Below the pieces are notes generated by a model. The model was given only the letters and a program-made list of their open reading frames with translations, was not told the DNA's origin and did not search any database. Shown here one piece after another: positions 1 through 8,648 of a stretch of 64,000 nt of DNA. This DNA is from an uncultured Collinsella sp. (GTDB lineage: Bacteria; Actinomycetota; Coriobacteriia; Coriobacteriales; Coriobacteriaceae), in the NCBI GenBank assembly GCA_902493515.1, contig CABUPE010000008.1, forward strand, positions 9,689 to 73,688. Reading direction: 5' to 3'. Every line of letters begins with the position of its first letter. Within the stretch, counting starts at the first letter, position 1. The position numbers were made by a program, and so were the translations under genes.

Positions 1-150
1 GCCCCCAAAGTGGGACGCACTTTCTCAACGAGCCTCAACCGGAAAATACATCCCGGAATCCAGCTGAATAGTGGGACACACTTTCCCAATCGGGTCCCAA
101 GCGGAAACTGCATCCCATTCCAGACAAGAATTCCGGGACACACTTTCCGC
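1..150. repeat. Imperfect repeat array (GTGGGA...TTTCC / GGAAA...CATCCC family), copy A
   Basis: Non-coding stretch with at least three related units. Each starts with a form of GTGGGACRCACTTTC (near 11, 72 and 135) and the first two are followed by GGAAANNRCATCCC (near 42 and 104). The same motif family recurs at 25985-26170. In both places the array lies just beyond a terminator hairpin that ends a minus-strand gene. No start codon with a ribosome binding site was seen, so it is described as a repeat and not as a gene. Confidence 0.6.
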
Positions 151-157
151 AAACAAA

Positions 158-180
158 GAAGGCCACATAACGTGGCCTTC
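158..180 (-). terminator. Intrinsic terminator of the LTA-synthase-like gene
   Basis: A 9-bp perfect stem (GAAGGCCAC / GTGGCCTTC) with a 5-nt loop. Read on the minus strand it is followed by a T-rich run. It lies about 85 bp past the stop codon of the minus-strand gene ending at 264. Confidence 0.6.
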
Positions 181-263
181 GTCTTGCGCAGGACTGTCCG
201 AGCAGGGAACCTTATATGCCTCCGCCTGGACAGACGTTTCAGTTGTGGCTCAGCAGCTAGCAG

Positions 264-2564
264 CTACTTAATCTTGGTCGTACCCGGTGCCAGGTTGGGG
301 TCGGTCTCGTTGGCCTCGGTCTGGAAGTGCTCGGTGTACACGTTCTTGCCGTCGCGGAACATCTCGTAGTACTGCATCTTGGCGTAATCCTCGCGCGCCT
401 TGGTTGCGGCAGCGGCAGCGGCGTCGTCACCGGTGACGTTGGAGGAGAGCGCCCAGCGCAGGCTGGCGTCCTCGTAGCCCACGGAGTTGATAGCGGGCAG
501 CGACTCGCGCAGCGTCATGTGCGCCTTCTGATAGTCGGTCAGCGGTGCGCCGATCAGCTGCATCAGCTGCGTGGACAGGTAGTTGGTGGACAGGTCGTCG
601 ACCTCGCTTGTCTGGTCGCAGCCGGCAACGTCGTAGTTGGCCCAGATGATGTAGTCGGTCTGCCACAGGCGCTCCTGATGCGTGGCATCGTCTTCGCCGG
701 TAAACCACTTGTCGTTGAACTTGGACGGGAAGAACGGCTGGTGATCGCCCCAGAACACCACGACCACCTTGCGGTCGAGCTTGCTCAAGGCGTTGAGGAA
801 GTAGCGCAGCGCCTGGTCGGACTGCTCGATGCACGAGACATACTCGTCGACATCGGATAGCGTGCCGTCCTCGACGGTCTTGGCGTCCAGATCGGTCGTG
901 TCGATATTCAGGTGCATCTGCTTGTCGACCGGCAGCAGGCCCGTATCGTAGCCCGAGTGGTTCTGCATGGTCACGTCGAAGATAAACTGCGGATCGGCGT
1001 TCTGGTCGAGCAGCTCAAGAATCTTGTCGTAGGTAGCCTGGTCGGTCACCATGCCGCGCAGGGTATCGGCGCCCTGGAAATCGTTGATGGACAGGAACTG
1101 GTCAAAACCAAAGTCCTTGTAGACGTTCTCGCGGTTCCAGTTGGTTGCGTGGTTGGGGTGCATGGCCGTGGTGGAATATCCGAGCGATTTGAACTGCTCT
1201 GCCAGATTCCCGGTCGTTTCCATGTTGTAGATGGTGTAGGGGTACACGCCCGAGCCCAGGTTGGCCATGGAGTTGCCGGTCATAAACTCAAACTCGGTAT
1301 TGGCGGTGCCGCCGCCGTAGGCGCTCACGTAGAGCTTGCCGCGGCTGAGGCAGTTGGACAGGTTCTTAAAGTACTGCGGGCCTTCGTAGCCGGCGCGCAT
1401 GTTCTGGTAGATCGAAAGATCCGAGAAGGTCTCGTTCATGATGGCGATGACCGTGGGCTTCTCGCTGTCGAACTGCTCCTTTGCGGCGGCGCGCTCGTCG
1501 CTCTTGGCCGCGTCGGACTTGTCGTAGGCCTTGGCGTACTTTTTGAGCGTGGCCTTGGCATCGTCGACGGAGTAGTCGGCGGGTTTGGGCGGCTTGATGG
1601 ACTGCGCCGCACTAATAAAGGCAGGCAGGTAGCCCTCGCGCCAGTAGCTCTCGAGCGGGCGCCAGGTGTAGACGGTGATGCCGAGGGTGTTGTAGTAGTC
1701 GATGAGCGTGACGTGTGCGGTCACACCGCCCAGGCACAGCACGGCGACGAGCAGGTTGGTGAGCAGCATGCGCTTGGCGTTGGCGGCGCCCTTCTGACGG
1801 TGCGGTGCCACCAGGCCGGCGTACTCGCACAGCAGCATGGCGATGGCGGTAAAGCCCATGGACAGCACGCAGAACAGTGAGATCGAGAAGGTGTAGCCGG
1901 TGCCGGCGACCGCGGCGGCGGTGGAGATGGCCGAAAGGTCGCCCGGCTGGATGGGCATGGATTTAAACGTGATGACGAAGAACTCGGCAATGCCCAGGAC
2001 AAAGAGGGCAAAGGCCAGGACCGCGGGAGCTGCGCCGTGGCGCTGGAACAGGAAGAACAGGCCGGTCATGAGCGTGGTGATGATGGCCCACTCGAGCAGG
2101 ATGCACAGGGGGTAGACCCAGGTAAAGTCGTGGTTGGACGATACCTCCATGCCTAGCAGCGCAAAGACGCCGGCGAGCAGCAGGCACAGCACGGCGGCGA
2201 CGAGTGGCTTGCCCACAAAGGCGCCGCGCAGGCGGGCGAGCTTGCCGGTGGGAGCGGGGGCGTCGGGCGCGGCGAACGCAAAGACGCGCGGGGCGATGCG
2301 GTCGCGTGCGATGCTGGCCCAAGCGCAGCCGGTGAGGATGGCGTTGGTCAGGATGAGCATCACAAAGGCGAGCGGCTCGTTTTGGGCGACGAGGCCAATG
2401 GCGCCCCAAATGGTCAAAAAGACCTGGAAAAGGCCGAAGGCGACGCTCCACCCAAGAGCGCTTTTGGCAACGGTGCCCGACTGAGCGCGAATGGCCTTGG
2501 CCTCGCGCAAGACAAGGTAGACGGTCGCCGCAAGACCGACGAGCGAGATGGCGGCAGCGAACAT
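264..2564 (-). CDS. LTA synthase family membrane sulfatase (phosphoglycerol transferase-like)
   Basis: A 766-aa polytopic membrane enzyme of the alkaline phosphatase/sulfatase superfamily, as in LtaS and MdoB. The N-terminal ~340 residues hold about seven to eight hydrophobic segments. The rest is an extracellular sulfatase-fold domain with a metal-site stretch MNETFSDLS (~375), the nucleophile region GGTANTEFEF (Thr ~421) and a late GDHQPF motif (~606). LtaS-type enzymes transfer glycerol phosphate from phosphatidylglycerol to cell-surface glycolipid. The ATG at 2564 is chosen because AGGAG lies 7 nt upstream; a GTG at 2579 is possible. It stands alone with its own terminator. The exact polymer cannot be told from sequence. 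Confidence 0.85.
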   Translation of the reverse strand: MFAAAISLVGLAATVYLVLREAKAIRAQSGTVAKSALGWSVAFGLFQVFLTIWGAIGLVAQNEPLAFVMLILTNAILTGCAWASIARDRIAPRVFAFAAPDAPAPTGKLARLRGAFVGKPLVAAVLCLLLAGVFALLGMEVSSNHDFTWVYPLCILLEWAIITTLMTGLFFLFQRHGAAPAVLAFALFVLGIAEFFVITFKSMPIQPGDLSAISTAAAVAGTGYTFSISLFCVLSMGFTAIAMLLCEYAGLVAPHRQKGAANAKRMLLTNLLVAVLCLGGVTAHVTLIDYYNTLGITVYTWRPLESYWREGYLPAFISAAQSIKPPKPADYSVDDAKATLKKYAKAYDKSDAAKSDERAAAKEQFDSEKPTVIAIMNETFSDLSIYQNMRAGYEGPQYFKNLSNCLSRGKLYVSAYGGGTANTEFEFMTGNSMANLGSGVYPYTIYNMETTGNLAEQFKSLGYSTTAMHPNHATNWNRENVYKDFGFDQFLSINDFQGADTLRGMVTDQATYDKILELLDQNADPQFIFDVTMQNHSGYDTGLLPVDKQMHLNIDTTDLDAKTVEDGTLSDVDEYVSCIEQSDQALRYFLNALSKLDRKVVVVFWGDHQPFFPSKFNDKWFTGEDDATHQERLWQTDYIIWANYDVAGCDQTSEVDDLSTNYLSTQLMQLIGAPLTDYQKAHMTLRESLPAINSVGYEDASLRWALSSNVTGDDAAAAAATKAREDYAKMQYYEMFRDGKNVYTEHFQTEANETDPNLAPGTTKIK

Positions 2565-2777
2565 GCTGAGACTCCTCACAAACTAAAACCTACGAAAGCG
2601 GGGGTTTACCCGATTGTTACCTAAATATGCGCTGCATTTGCGGGCTGCGCACAACAACCAGCCATATTAACGCGCACGTGTGGCGGTGCGGCGCAATGTA
2701 GTGGCGACCTGCGCGATAATGGACGGGAATTACACGGAAACGTAAAGGCTTCTTAAAGAAATGGCGAGGGTAGGGCG

Positions 2778-3653
2778 ATGAGCGAGCAGGTTTGTATGAC
2801 GGGCGCCGAGTACTGCGGCGGAGCTGCTGGCGTGGACGCGGGCGGCTATCCGGTCGAGACCACAGGCAATGCGGTGCTGGACACGTTGGAGCACCGTTCC
2901 TCCACGCGTGCCTTCGCGCGCGATGACGACGACCGTCCCGTGGCGGTGACCGACGAGCAGCGGGCGGCGATTCTGCATGCGGCGAGTCGCGCGCCGTCGG
3001 CGGGCGCCATGATGATGTATTCCATCGTGAGCATTCGCGAGCAGGCTACGCTGGACCGTCTGGCCGACCTGTGCGACCACCAGCCCATGATCGCCAAGGC
3101 GCCCTGGGCACTGATATTTGTGGTCGATTATGCCAAGTGGATCGATCTGTTTGAGCACGTGGGCTGCTTTGAGCCCGAGTTTGTCGAGCGCACGGGCAAG
3201 GCGCCCCGCCGCGCGCCGGGTTTGGGCGACTTTGCCATCGCAGCTCAGGATGCCGTGATCGCCGCGCAAAACGCCGTGGTTGCCGCCGAGGCCCTGGGCC
3301 TGGGGAGCTGCTATATCGGTGATATCGTCGAGAATGCCGAGGAAGTTGCCGAGCTGCTCGATCTGCCGCTCTATACCATGCCGCTGTCGATGCTCATCAT
3401 CGGCACGCCCCGTAAGGAGCGCCCGGCAATCGCACACCCCGTGGTGAACCTGGTGCACGAGGAGCGCTACTGCCGCGCCGATGCTGCGACCATGGACGCG
3501 CAGGTGGCCGAGATGGACGCGATGTTCCGTCCGCATGCCCGCGAGGTGGGGGAGCGCGTCGTGGACATCTATACCCGTAAGCACACGAGTCCCTTTATGG
3601 CCGAGATGAGCCGCTCCATGGAGTGGTGGTTCAAAAATTGGCTTGGAAAATGA
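2778..3653 (+). CDS. Nitroreductase family protein
   Basis: A 291-aa protein of the FMN-dependent nitroreductase fold. An N-terminal extension of about 30 residues precedes the family-type start HRSSTRAF (~38). ASRAPSAGAMMMYS (~73) is the usual FMN-phosphate-binding region, and GLGSCYIGD (~174) with a following LPLYTMP matches the family's second half. Such enzymes reduce nitro groups, quinones or flavins with NAD(P)H; the substrate is not predictable. The start has a GGGTAGGG-type ribosome binding site. It appears monocistronic and ends in a palindromic repeat that could act as terminator. Confidence 0.85.
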   Translation: MSEQVCMTGAEYCGGAAGVDAGGYPVETTGNAVLDTLEHRSSTRAFARDDDDRPVAVTDEQRAAILHAASRAPSAGAMMMYSIVSIREQATLDRLADLCDHQPMIAKAPWALIFVVDYAKWIDLFEHVGCFEPEFVERTGKAPRRAPGLGDFAIAAQDAVIAAQNAVVAAEALGLGSCYIGDIVENAEEVAELLDLPLYTMPLSMLIIGTPRKERPAIAHPVVNLVHEERYCRADAATMDAQVAEMDAMFRPHAREVGERVVDIYTRKHTSPFMAEMSRSMEWWFKNWLGK

Positions 3654-3655
3654 CG

Positions 3656-3688
3656 AATGTGACAAAGGGAAAGTCCCTTTGTCACATT
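3656..3688. repeat. GTGACAAAGGG-family intergenic palindrome, copy 1
   Basis: AATGTGACAAAGGG and CCCTTTGTCACATT form a 14-bp perfect inverted repeat around a short AAAGT loop, just after the nitroreductase stop codon. Related complete copies lie at 21315, 31931, 33480 and 45316, with partial ones at 34124, 52066 and 62550. Confidence 0.85.
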
Positions 3689-3812
3689 CCATATCGCCGA
3701 GGTGGCTTAAAGGCTGTATAAATGTTTATTTAGCTGGGAAAACAGTGCCATTCAAACATGGGCCGATTACCTATAATTCCTTCGAACATTAAAGTTGGGA
3801 GGAAACCGGCTT

Positions 3813-5840
3813 ATGGAACAAAAGGCCAAGGAGGCAGCTTCGCACGCTGCGATTCCTGTGAGCATCTCGGCGATGCTCGTCACGCTGGGCGTGGTGTACG
3901 GCGATATCGGCACCAGCCCTATGTATGTAACCAAGGCGCTCGTTGCCGGCAACGGCGGCATCGGAAGCGTCACGGAGGAGTTCGTGCTCGGCGCGCTCTC
4001 CCTTGTCGTGTGGACGGTCACGCTGCTGACCACCATCAAGTATGTGCTCATCTCGCTGCGCGCCGATAACCAGGGTGAGGGCGGCATCTTTGCCCTGTAC
4101 AGCCTGGTCAAGCGCTGCGGCAAGTGGCTTATCGTCCCCGCCATGCTGGGTGGCGCCGCGCTGCTCGCCGACGGCATCCTGACGCCGGCCGTTACCGTTA
4201 CCACGGCCATCGAGGGCCTGCGCACCATCCCGGCGGTCCATGCCGTGCTGGGCGATGACCAGGGCCGTGTCGTCGCCATTACGCTCGCCATCATCATCGT
4301 GCTCTTCTTGGTTCAGCGCATCGGTACGGCCAAGATCGGTCACGCCTTTGGCCCCATCATGACGCTGTGGTTCCTGTTCCTGGGCGGCACGGGTCTGTTC
4401 TTTGTCTTCCAGCACCCCGCCGTGCTGCTGTGCCTCAACCCGGTGCGCGGCATCGCCTTTTTGCTGAGCCCCAACAACCATGCGGGCATCATGATTCTGG
4501 GCAGCTGCTTCCTCGCCACCACCGGTGCCGAGGCGCTCTACTCCGACATGGGCCACGTCGGCCGCGGCAACATCTACGCTACCTGGCCGTTCGTTAAGTG
4601 CTGCCTGCTGCTTTCCTATATGGGCCAGGGCGCTTGGCTTATGAACAACGCTGCCAACCCCGAGCTCATGGGCATTGCCGACCTCAACCCGTTCTACCAG
4701 ATGCTCGCCCCGGGCCTGCGCCCGTTTGCCGTAGGCCTTTCCACCGTCGCGGCCATCATTGCCTCGCAGGCGCTCATCACCGGCGCATTCTCGCTGGTGT
4801 CCGAGGCCAGCCGTCTGGACCTCATGCCGCACATGCAGGTCTTCTACCCTGCCGAGACCAAGGGCCAGCTCTACATCCCCATGGTCAACAACGTCATGCT
4901 TGTCGGCTGCGTCATCGTGGTGCTGCTGTTCCAGAACTCGGCGCATATGGAAGCCGCCTACGGCCTTGCCATTACGCTGACTATGATGTGCACCACGCTG
5001 CTGCTCTTCTTCTACCTGCACGAGGAGCGCAAGCTCAAGGTTGCTCCGTGGATCTTCGCGGCCTTCTTCCTTTTGCTCGAAGGCTTCTTCTTCGTGAGCT
5101 CGCTCACCAAGTTCTTCCACGGCGGCTACTTCACCATCCTCATGGCCGCGCTCATCATGGGCATCATGGTGTGCTGGTACAACGGTACGGCTGTTGAGCA
5201 GCGCCAGTTTACGCTGCTGCCGCTGCGCAGCTACCTGCCGCAGCTCAAGCGCCTGCGCGATGACGATCGCTACGAGCGCCTGAGCGACAACATCGTGTAC
5301 CTGACCAAGGACACCCATACCGATTACATCGACCGTGATATCGTCTACTCGATCTTGGACAAGCATCCCAAGCGCGCTCGTGCCTGGTGGTTCGTGAATG
5401 TCGAGACCATGGACGAGCCGCATACCTTTGCCTATTCGGTCGAGACGTTCGGCACCGACTACGTGTTCCGCGTGCATCTGTACCTGGGCTACAAGATCAA
5501 CCAGCGCGTCAATGCCTACCTGCGTCAGGTCGTTCAGGACCTGGCTGCCACCGGCGAGCTGCCGGCGCAGACGCATGACTACTCGGTCTACAAGGATCCG
5601 GGCAACATCGGTACGTTCAAGTTCGTCCTGATTCGCAAGCTTCTGGCGCCCGAAAGCGATGTGGAGCCGAGCGAGCGTACGGCCATCACGCTCAAGTACA
5701 TCATCCGCCGCGCCGCCGGCACGCCTGCACGCTGGTACGGCCTGGAGAACTCCAACGTGAGCTTTGAGTACGTGCCGCTGTTCACCAAGTTCAAAGCCGT
5801 GAATAAGATGCAGCGCTTGGCCCCCAACGAGCGGCCGTAG
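3813..5840 (+). CDS. kup: Kup (KUP/HAK/KT) family potassium uptake transporter
   Basis: A 675-aa potassium-proton symporter-type membrane protein. The family hallmark YGDIGTSPMYV is at about residues 27-37, followed by RADNQGEGGIFALYSL and about 12 hydrophobic segments up to ~460. A soluble C-terminal domain of about 215 residues follows. Length is a little above E. coli Kup (622). The ATG at 3813 is preferred because GGGAGG lies 10 nt upstream; an in-frame TTG at 3795 lies before that site. It is followed by a small membrane gene and then a KdpDE-like two-component system, so potassium-responsive control is an inference from context. Confidence 0.93.
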   Translation: MEQKAKEAASHAAIPVSISAMLVTLGVVYGDIGTSPMYVTKALVAGNGGIGSVTEEFVLGALSLVVWTVTLLTTIKYVLISLRADNQGEGGIFALYSLVKRCGKWLIVPAMLGGAALLADGILTPAVTVTTAIEGLRTIPAVHAVLGDDQGRVVAITLAIIIVLFLVQRIGTAKIGHAFGPIMTLWFLFLGGTGLFFVFQHPAVLLCLNPVRGIAFLLSPNNHAGIMILGSCFLATTGAEALYSDMGHVGRGNIYATWPFVKCCLLLSYMGQGAWLMNNAANPELMGIADLNPFYQMLAPGLRPFAVGLSTVAAIIASQALITGAFSLVSEASRLDLMPHMQVFYPAETKGQLYIPMVNNVMLVGCVIVVLLFQNSAHMEAAYGLAITLTMMCTTLLLFFYLHEERKLKVAPWIFAAFFLLLEGFFFVSSLTKFFHGGYFTILMAALIMGIMVCWYNGTAVEQRQFTLLPLRSYLPQLKRLRDDDRYERLSDNIVYLTKDTHTDYIDRDIVYSILDKHPKRARAWWFVNVETMDEPHTFAYSVETFGTDYVFRVHLYLGYKINQRVNAYLRQVVQDLAATGELPAQTHDYSVYKDPGNIGTFKFVLIRKLLAPESDVEPSERTAITLKYIIRRAAGTPARWYGLENSNVSFEYVPLFTKFKAVNKMQRLAPNERP

Positions 5841-5901
5841 TCGCCGACAGGCTGCATGGAGTTGGTTTTCGATGGACAAGATTGAGGCCGGGGAGGCAAA
5901 C

Positions 5902-6096
5902 ATGGATGCAAAGGCGCTCGATGGCCGCGAGGCGGTGGTCGAAATGGTGCGTGAGGCGCGTGTCGACGCCGCCGAAGATCGGTTCCTTACGAACCGTGCC
6001 AACATGGATATGGCCGATCGCGTAATTTCGATCGTGGCACTGGTATTTGGAGCGGTGTGCGTGTGTGCCCTGCTCGCGCACGTGCTGTTTGTCTAA
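5902..6096 (+). CDS. Small single-pass membrane protein
   Basis: A 64-aa protein, or 74 aa if the ATG at 5872 is used. A charged N-terminal half (EAVVEMVREARVDAAEDRF) is followed by one hydrophobic segment near the C-terminus (IVALVFGAVCVCALLAHVLF). GGGGAGG stands just upstream of the ATG at 5902, favouring this start. It sits 61 bp after kup, probably in the same transcript, and ends before a strong hairpin. No family was recognised. A role as an accessory subunit of Kup is speculation from position only. Confidence 0.55.
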   Translation: MDAKALDGREAVVEMVREARVDAAEDRFLTNRANMDMADRVISIVALVFGAVCVCALLAHVLFV

Positions 6097-6142
6097 CGTC
6101 CGCAGGTTGCAAAGGCTTTACACTTGGAACCACCACAAGGGG

Positions 6143-6190
6143 AAACCACCACAAAGGTGCCTGTCCCCTTTGTGGTGGTTTTTGTTTTTG
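6143..6190 (+). terminator. Hairpin terminator / palindromic repeat after kup
   Basis: AAACCACCACAAAGG pairs with CCTTTGTGGTGGTTT in a 15-bp stem, followed by TTTGTTTTTG. The first arm is partly duplicated just upstream (AACCACCACAAGG at 6129). The core resembles the GTGACAAAGGG palindromes with the outer stem changed to CCACCAC. Confidence 0.75.
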
Positions 6191-6209
6191 AGAGAGGGGC
6201 GGAACGCTG

Positions 6210-7835
6210 ATGGACGTCCGTACGGACGGCGATATTGCCGATAGCTTTTGGTGGCGGCGCACAACGCTGACGCGCCGCACTCCTCTGTATGACGCCTGCG
6301 TATCGGTGGGGCTGCTGGTCGCGGCGACGATTGTGGGCGCGCTGCTCGACCATCCGGGTCTCGCGCCGAGCATCATGATCGTCTATGTGTTCGCCGTTCA
6401 GCTGTGCGCATTCTTTACCTGCAGTCGCCTGTATTGCTTGCTGAGCTCGGCTGCCGCCGTGGCGCTCTACAACTTCTTGTTTGTCTACCCGCGCTACTTG
6501 CTGTCGTTTATCGACCGCGGCTATCCCGGCATGTTCTTCATCATGTTTGTGGTCTCGCTTGTGTCGAGCTCGATTGCCTTGGCCCTGCGTCGCGCTTTGG
6601 CACAGGCTGCCGCCAGCGACCGCCGCACGCATATGGTGCTCGAGACCAATCGCATGTTGCAGCGCTGCGCCGACGAGCAGCAGATCGTTCACGCCATGGC
6701 CACGCAGCTGGCGCGTCTTTCGGGCTGTCCGGTCGTGTGGTACAGCGCCGACGCCGAGGGCGATGACCTGCTGCCGCGTGCGACATACACGGCCGTGGGC
6801 GATGCCGCGCCGGTGCACGAGCTGGCGCCGCAGATGCCACCGCGGCTCTCGGCGTCCGCCTATGTGGGAACGCCGCTCGATGCTACGTTCGGCGGCTCGG
6901 CGTTTTATGGCATCTACCTGACGGTTCGCACGGGCGACGGCTTCGCGCGCTCGGGCGACCCCGCCTCGGTGGTGGGCGTGCTGGCTATCGTTGCCGAGCC
7001 CGACGTGCTGACGCACGAGGAGCGGACACTTGCCGATGCTATCGTGAGCGAAGGCGAGCTGGCGCTCGATCGCGCCCGCGCCATGGAGGCCCGCGAGGAG
7101 GCGGCGGTGCTTGCCAAAAATGAGCAGCTGCGCGCCAACCTGCTGCGCTCCATCTCGCACGACCTGCGCACGCCGCTCACCAGTATTTCGGGTAATGCCG
7201 ATGTGCTGCTCGACCAGGGCTCGACCGGCACCGCCGTGCTCGACGCCCAAACGCGCCGCGGCCTGCTCTTGTCCATTCGCTCGGATGCGCAATGGCTCAA
7301 CGCCACCGTCGAGAACCTGCTCGCCATCACCAAGCTCGAGGGCGGCGGTATGCGCCTGTCGACCACGCTCGAGCTCATGGACGATATCGTGGAGGAGGCG
7401 CTGCGCCACGTGAACCCTGCCGTGCGCGAGCACGACCTTAAGGTGGTGGCGTGCGATGAGCCGGCGCTCGTCAACGTCGATGCGCGCCTGATGGTGCAGC
7501 TGGTGGTCAATCTGGTGAACAACGCCATCACCTATACGCCCGCAGGCTCGCATATCATGATTTCGATTAGCGTCGACGATGGACGCGTGGCGTGCTCGGT
7601 GGCCGATGATGGTCCGGGCATCGCACCCGAGGATCGCGAACGGATCTTCGAGTCGTTCTATACCGCCAACCATGGTCTGGCCGACAGCCACCGCAGCGTT
7701 GGCCTGGGTCTTTCGCTCTGCCGTTCCATTGCGTTGGCGCATGGCGGTAGCATAGAGGTTGCCGCGGCGGACCCGCACGGTTCGGTCTTTACGATTGAAC
7801 TTCCCGCCGCCGACGTTTCGTTTGATAAGGAGTAG
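6210..7835 (+). CDS. KdpD-like sensor histidine kinase without the Usp/KdpD input domain
   Basis: A 541-aa membrane histidine kinase. Residues ~30-130 form four hydrophobic segments with the DUF4118 look of KdpD's membrane domain. A GAF-like linker follows, then the dimerisation/phosphoacceptor motif ISHDLRTPLTSI (His ~316) and the ATPase boxes NLVNNAITYT (~433), DDGPGIAPED and GLGLSLC. Unlike full-length KdpD (about 900 aa), there is no N-terminal KdpD/universal-stress region. The response regulator starts 4 nt after the stop, so the pair is translationally close. Its nearest transporter is Kup, not KdpFABC. Confidence 0.9.
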   Translation: MDVRTDGDIADSFWWRRTTLTRRTPLYDACVSVGLLVAATIVGALLDHPGLAPSIMIVYVFAVQLCAFFTCSRLYCLLSSAAAVALYNFLFVYPRYLLSFIDRGYPGMFFIMFVVSLVSSSIALALRRALAQAAASDRRTHMVLETNRMLQRCADEQQIVHAMATQLARLSGCPVVWYSADAEGDDLLPRATYTAVGDAAPVHELAPQMPPRLSASAYVGTPLDATFGGSAFYGIYLTVRTGDGFARSGDPASVVGVLAIVAEPDVLTHEERTLADAIVSEGELALDRARAMEAREEAAVLAKNEQLRANLLRSISHDLRTPLTSISGNADVLLDQGSTGTAVLDAQTRRGLLLSIRSDAQWLNATVENLLAITKLEGGGMRLSTTLELMDDIVEEALRHVNPAVREHDLKVVACDEPALVNVDARLMVQLVVNLVNNAITYTPAGSHIMISISVDDGRVACSVADDGPGIAPEDRERIFESFYTANHGLADSHRSVGLGLSLCRSIALAHGGSIEVAAADPHGSVFTIELPAADVSFDKE

Positions 7836-7839
7836 CGCT

Positions 7840-8553
7840 GTGCCGAACTCTGCCGTAAAACCGCTCATCTTGGTCGTTGAGGACGACCCCGCCGTTCGCA
7901 ATCTTATTGTTGCCGCGCTCGAGGCGCACGGCTTGCGCCATATGGCTGTGGAGACCGCCCATGCCGCCATCGCCGCCGCCTCGTCGCAGGCGCCGAGCAT
8001 TGTGCTGCTCGATCTGGGCCTGCCCGATATGGACGGCGTCAAGGTGGTGGAGTCGGTGCGCGCATGGTCGGGCATGCCGATCATCGTGGTCTCGGCGCGC
8101 AGCGAGGACGCGGACAAGATTCGCGCGCTCGATGCCGGTGCCGACGACTACCTGACCAAGCCGTTTTCGGTCGAGGAGCTGCTCGCGCGCATTCGCACGA
8201 CGCTCAGGCGCCTTTCGTATGCACAAACGGGTGGCGTTGTCTCCGAGGGCTCGTTCGATACCGGTGAGCTGCATATCGATTTTGATGCCGGCATCGCCAC
8301 GATGGATGGCGAGGAGCTGCATCTGACGCCGATTGAGTACAAGCTCCTGTGCCTGCTGGCGCACAACGCCGACAAGGTACTGACGCACCAGTTTATCCTG
8401 CACGAGATTTGGGGCACGGCAACCAAGAGCGACCTGGCGAGCCTGCGCGTCTTTATGGGCACGCTGCGCAAGAAGATTGAGTCCGACCCCGCGCATCCGC
8501 GCTATATCCAGACGCACGTGGGTATTGGTTACCGATTGGTCATCCAGGGATAG
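7840..8553 (+). CDS. OmpR/KdpE-type response regulator
   Basis: A 237-aa two-domain regulator. The receiver domain has the acidic pair EDD (14-16), phosphoacceptor D58 in LLDLGLPDMDG and the conserved Lys in YLTKPF (~107). The C-terminal ~100 residues are an OmpR/PhoB winged helix (LTPIEYKLL ... GIGYRLV). The GTG at 7840 is chosen because AAGGAG, overlapping the kinase stop, lies just upstream. It is almost certainly the partner of the adjoining histidine kinase. Closest in look to KdpE, but no kdpFABC genes are in the window. Confidence 0.92.
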   Translation: MPNSAVKPLILVVEDDPAVRNLIVAALEAHGLRHMAVETAHAAIAAASSQAPSIVLLDLGLPDMDGVKVVESVRAWSGMPIIVVSARSEDADKIRALDAGADDYLTKPFSVEELLARIRTTLRRLSYAQTGGVVSEGSFDTGELHIDFDAGIATMDGEELHLTPIEYKLLCLLAHNADKVLTHQFILHEIWGTATKSDLASLRVFMGTLRKKIESDPAHPRYIQTHVGIGYRLVIQG

Positions 8554-8578
8554 GTCGGCATCCGCCATCCCAATATGA

Positions 8579-8643
8579 GTTGCGGTGAAATACGGGCTAA
8601 ATTTGCCTAATTCCAGGCAAAACAGTCCGTATTCCACCGCAAC
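8579..8643. terminator. Bidirectional terminator hairpin between convergent genes
   Basis: GTTGCGGTGAAATACGG pairs with CCGTATTCCACCGCAAC (16 of 17), with an inner TTTGCCT / AGGCAAA stem. It lies between the convergent response regulator and rlmKL genes and has T-rich flanks. Confidence 0.7.
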
Positions 8644-8648
8644 TTTGT

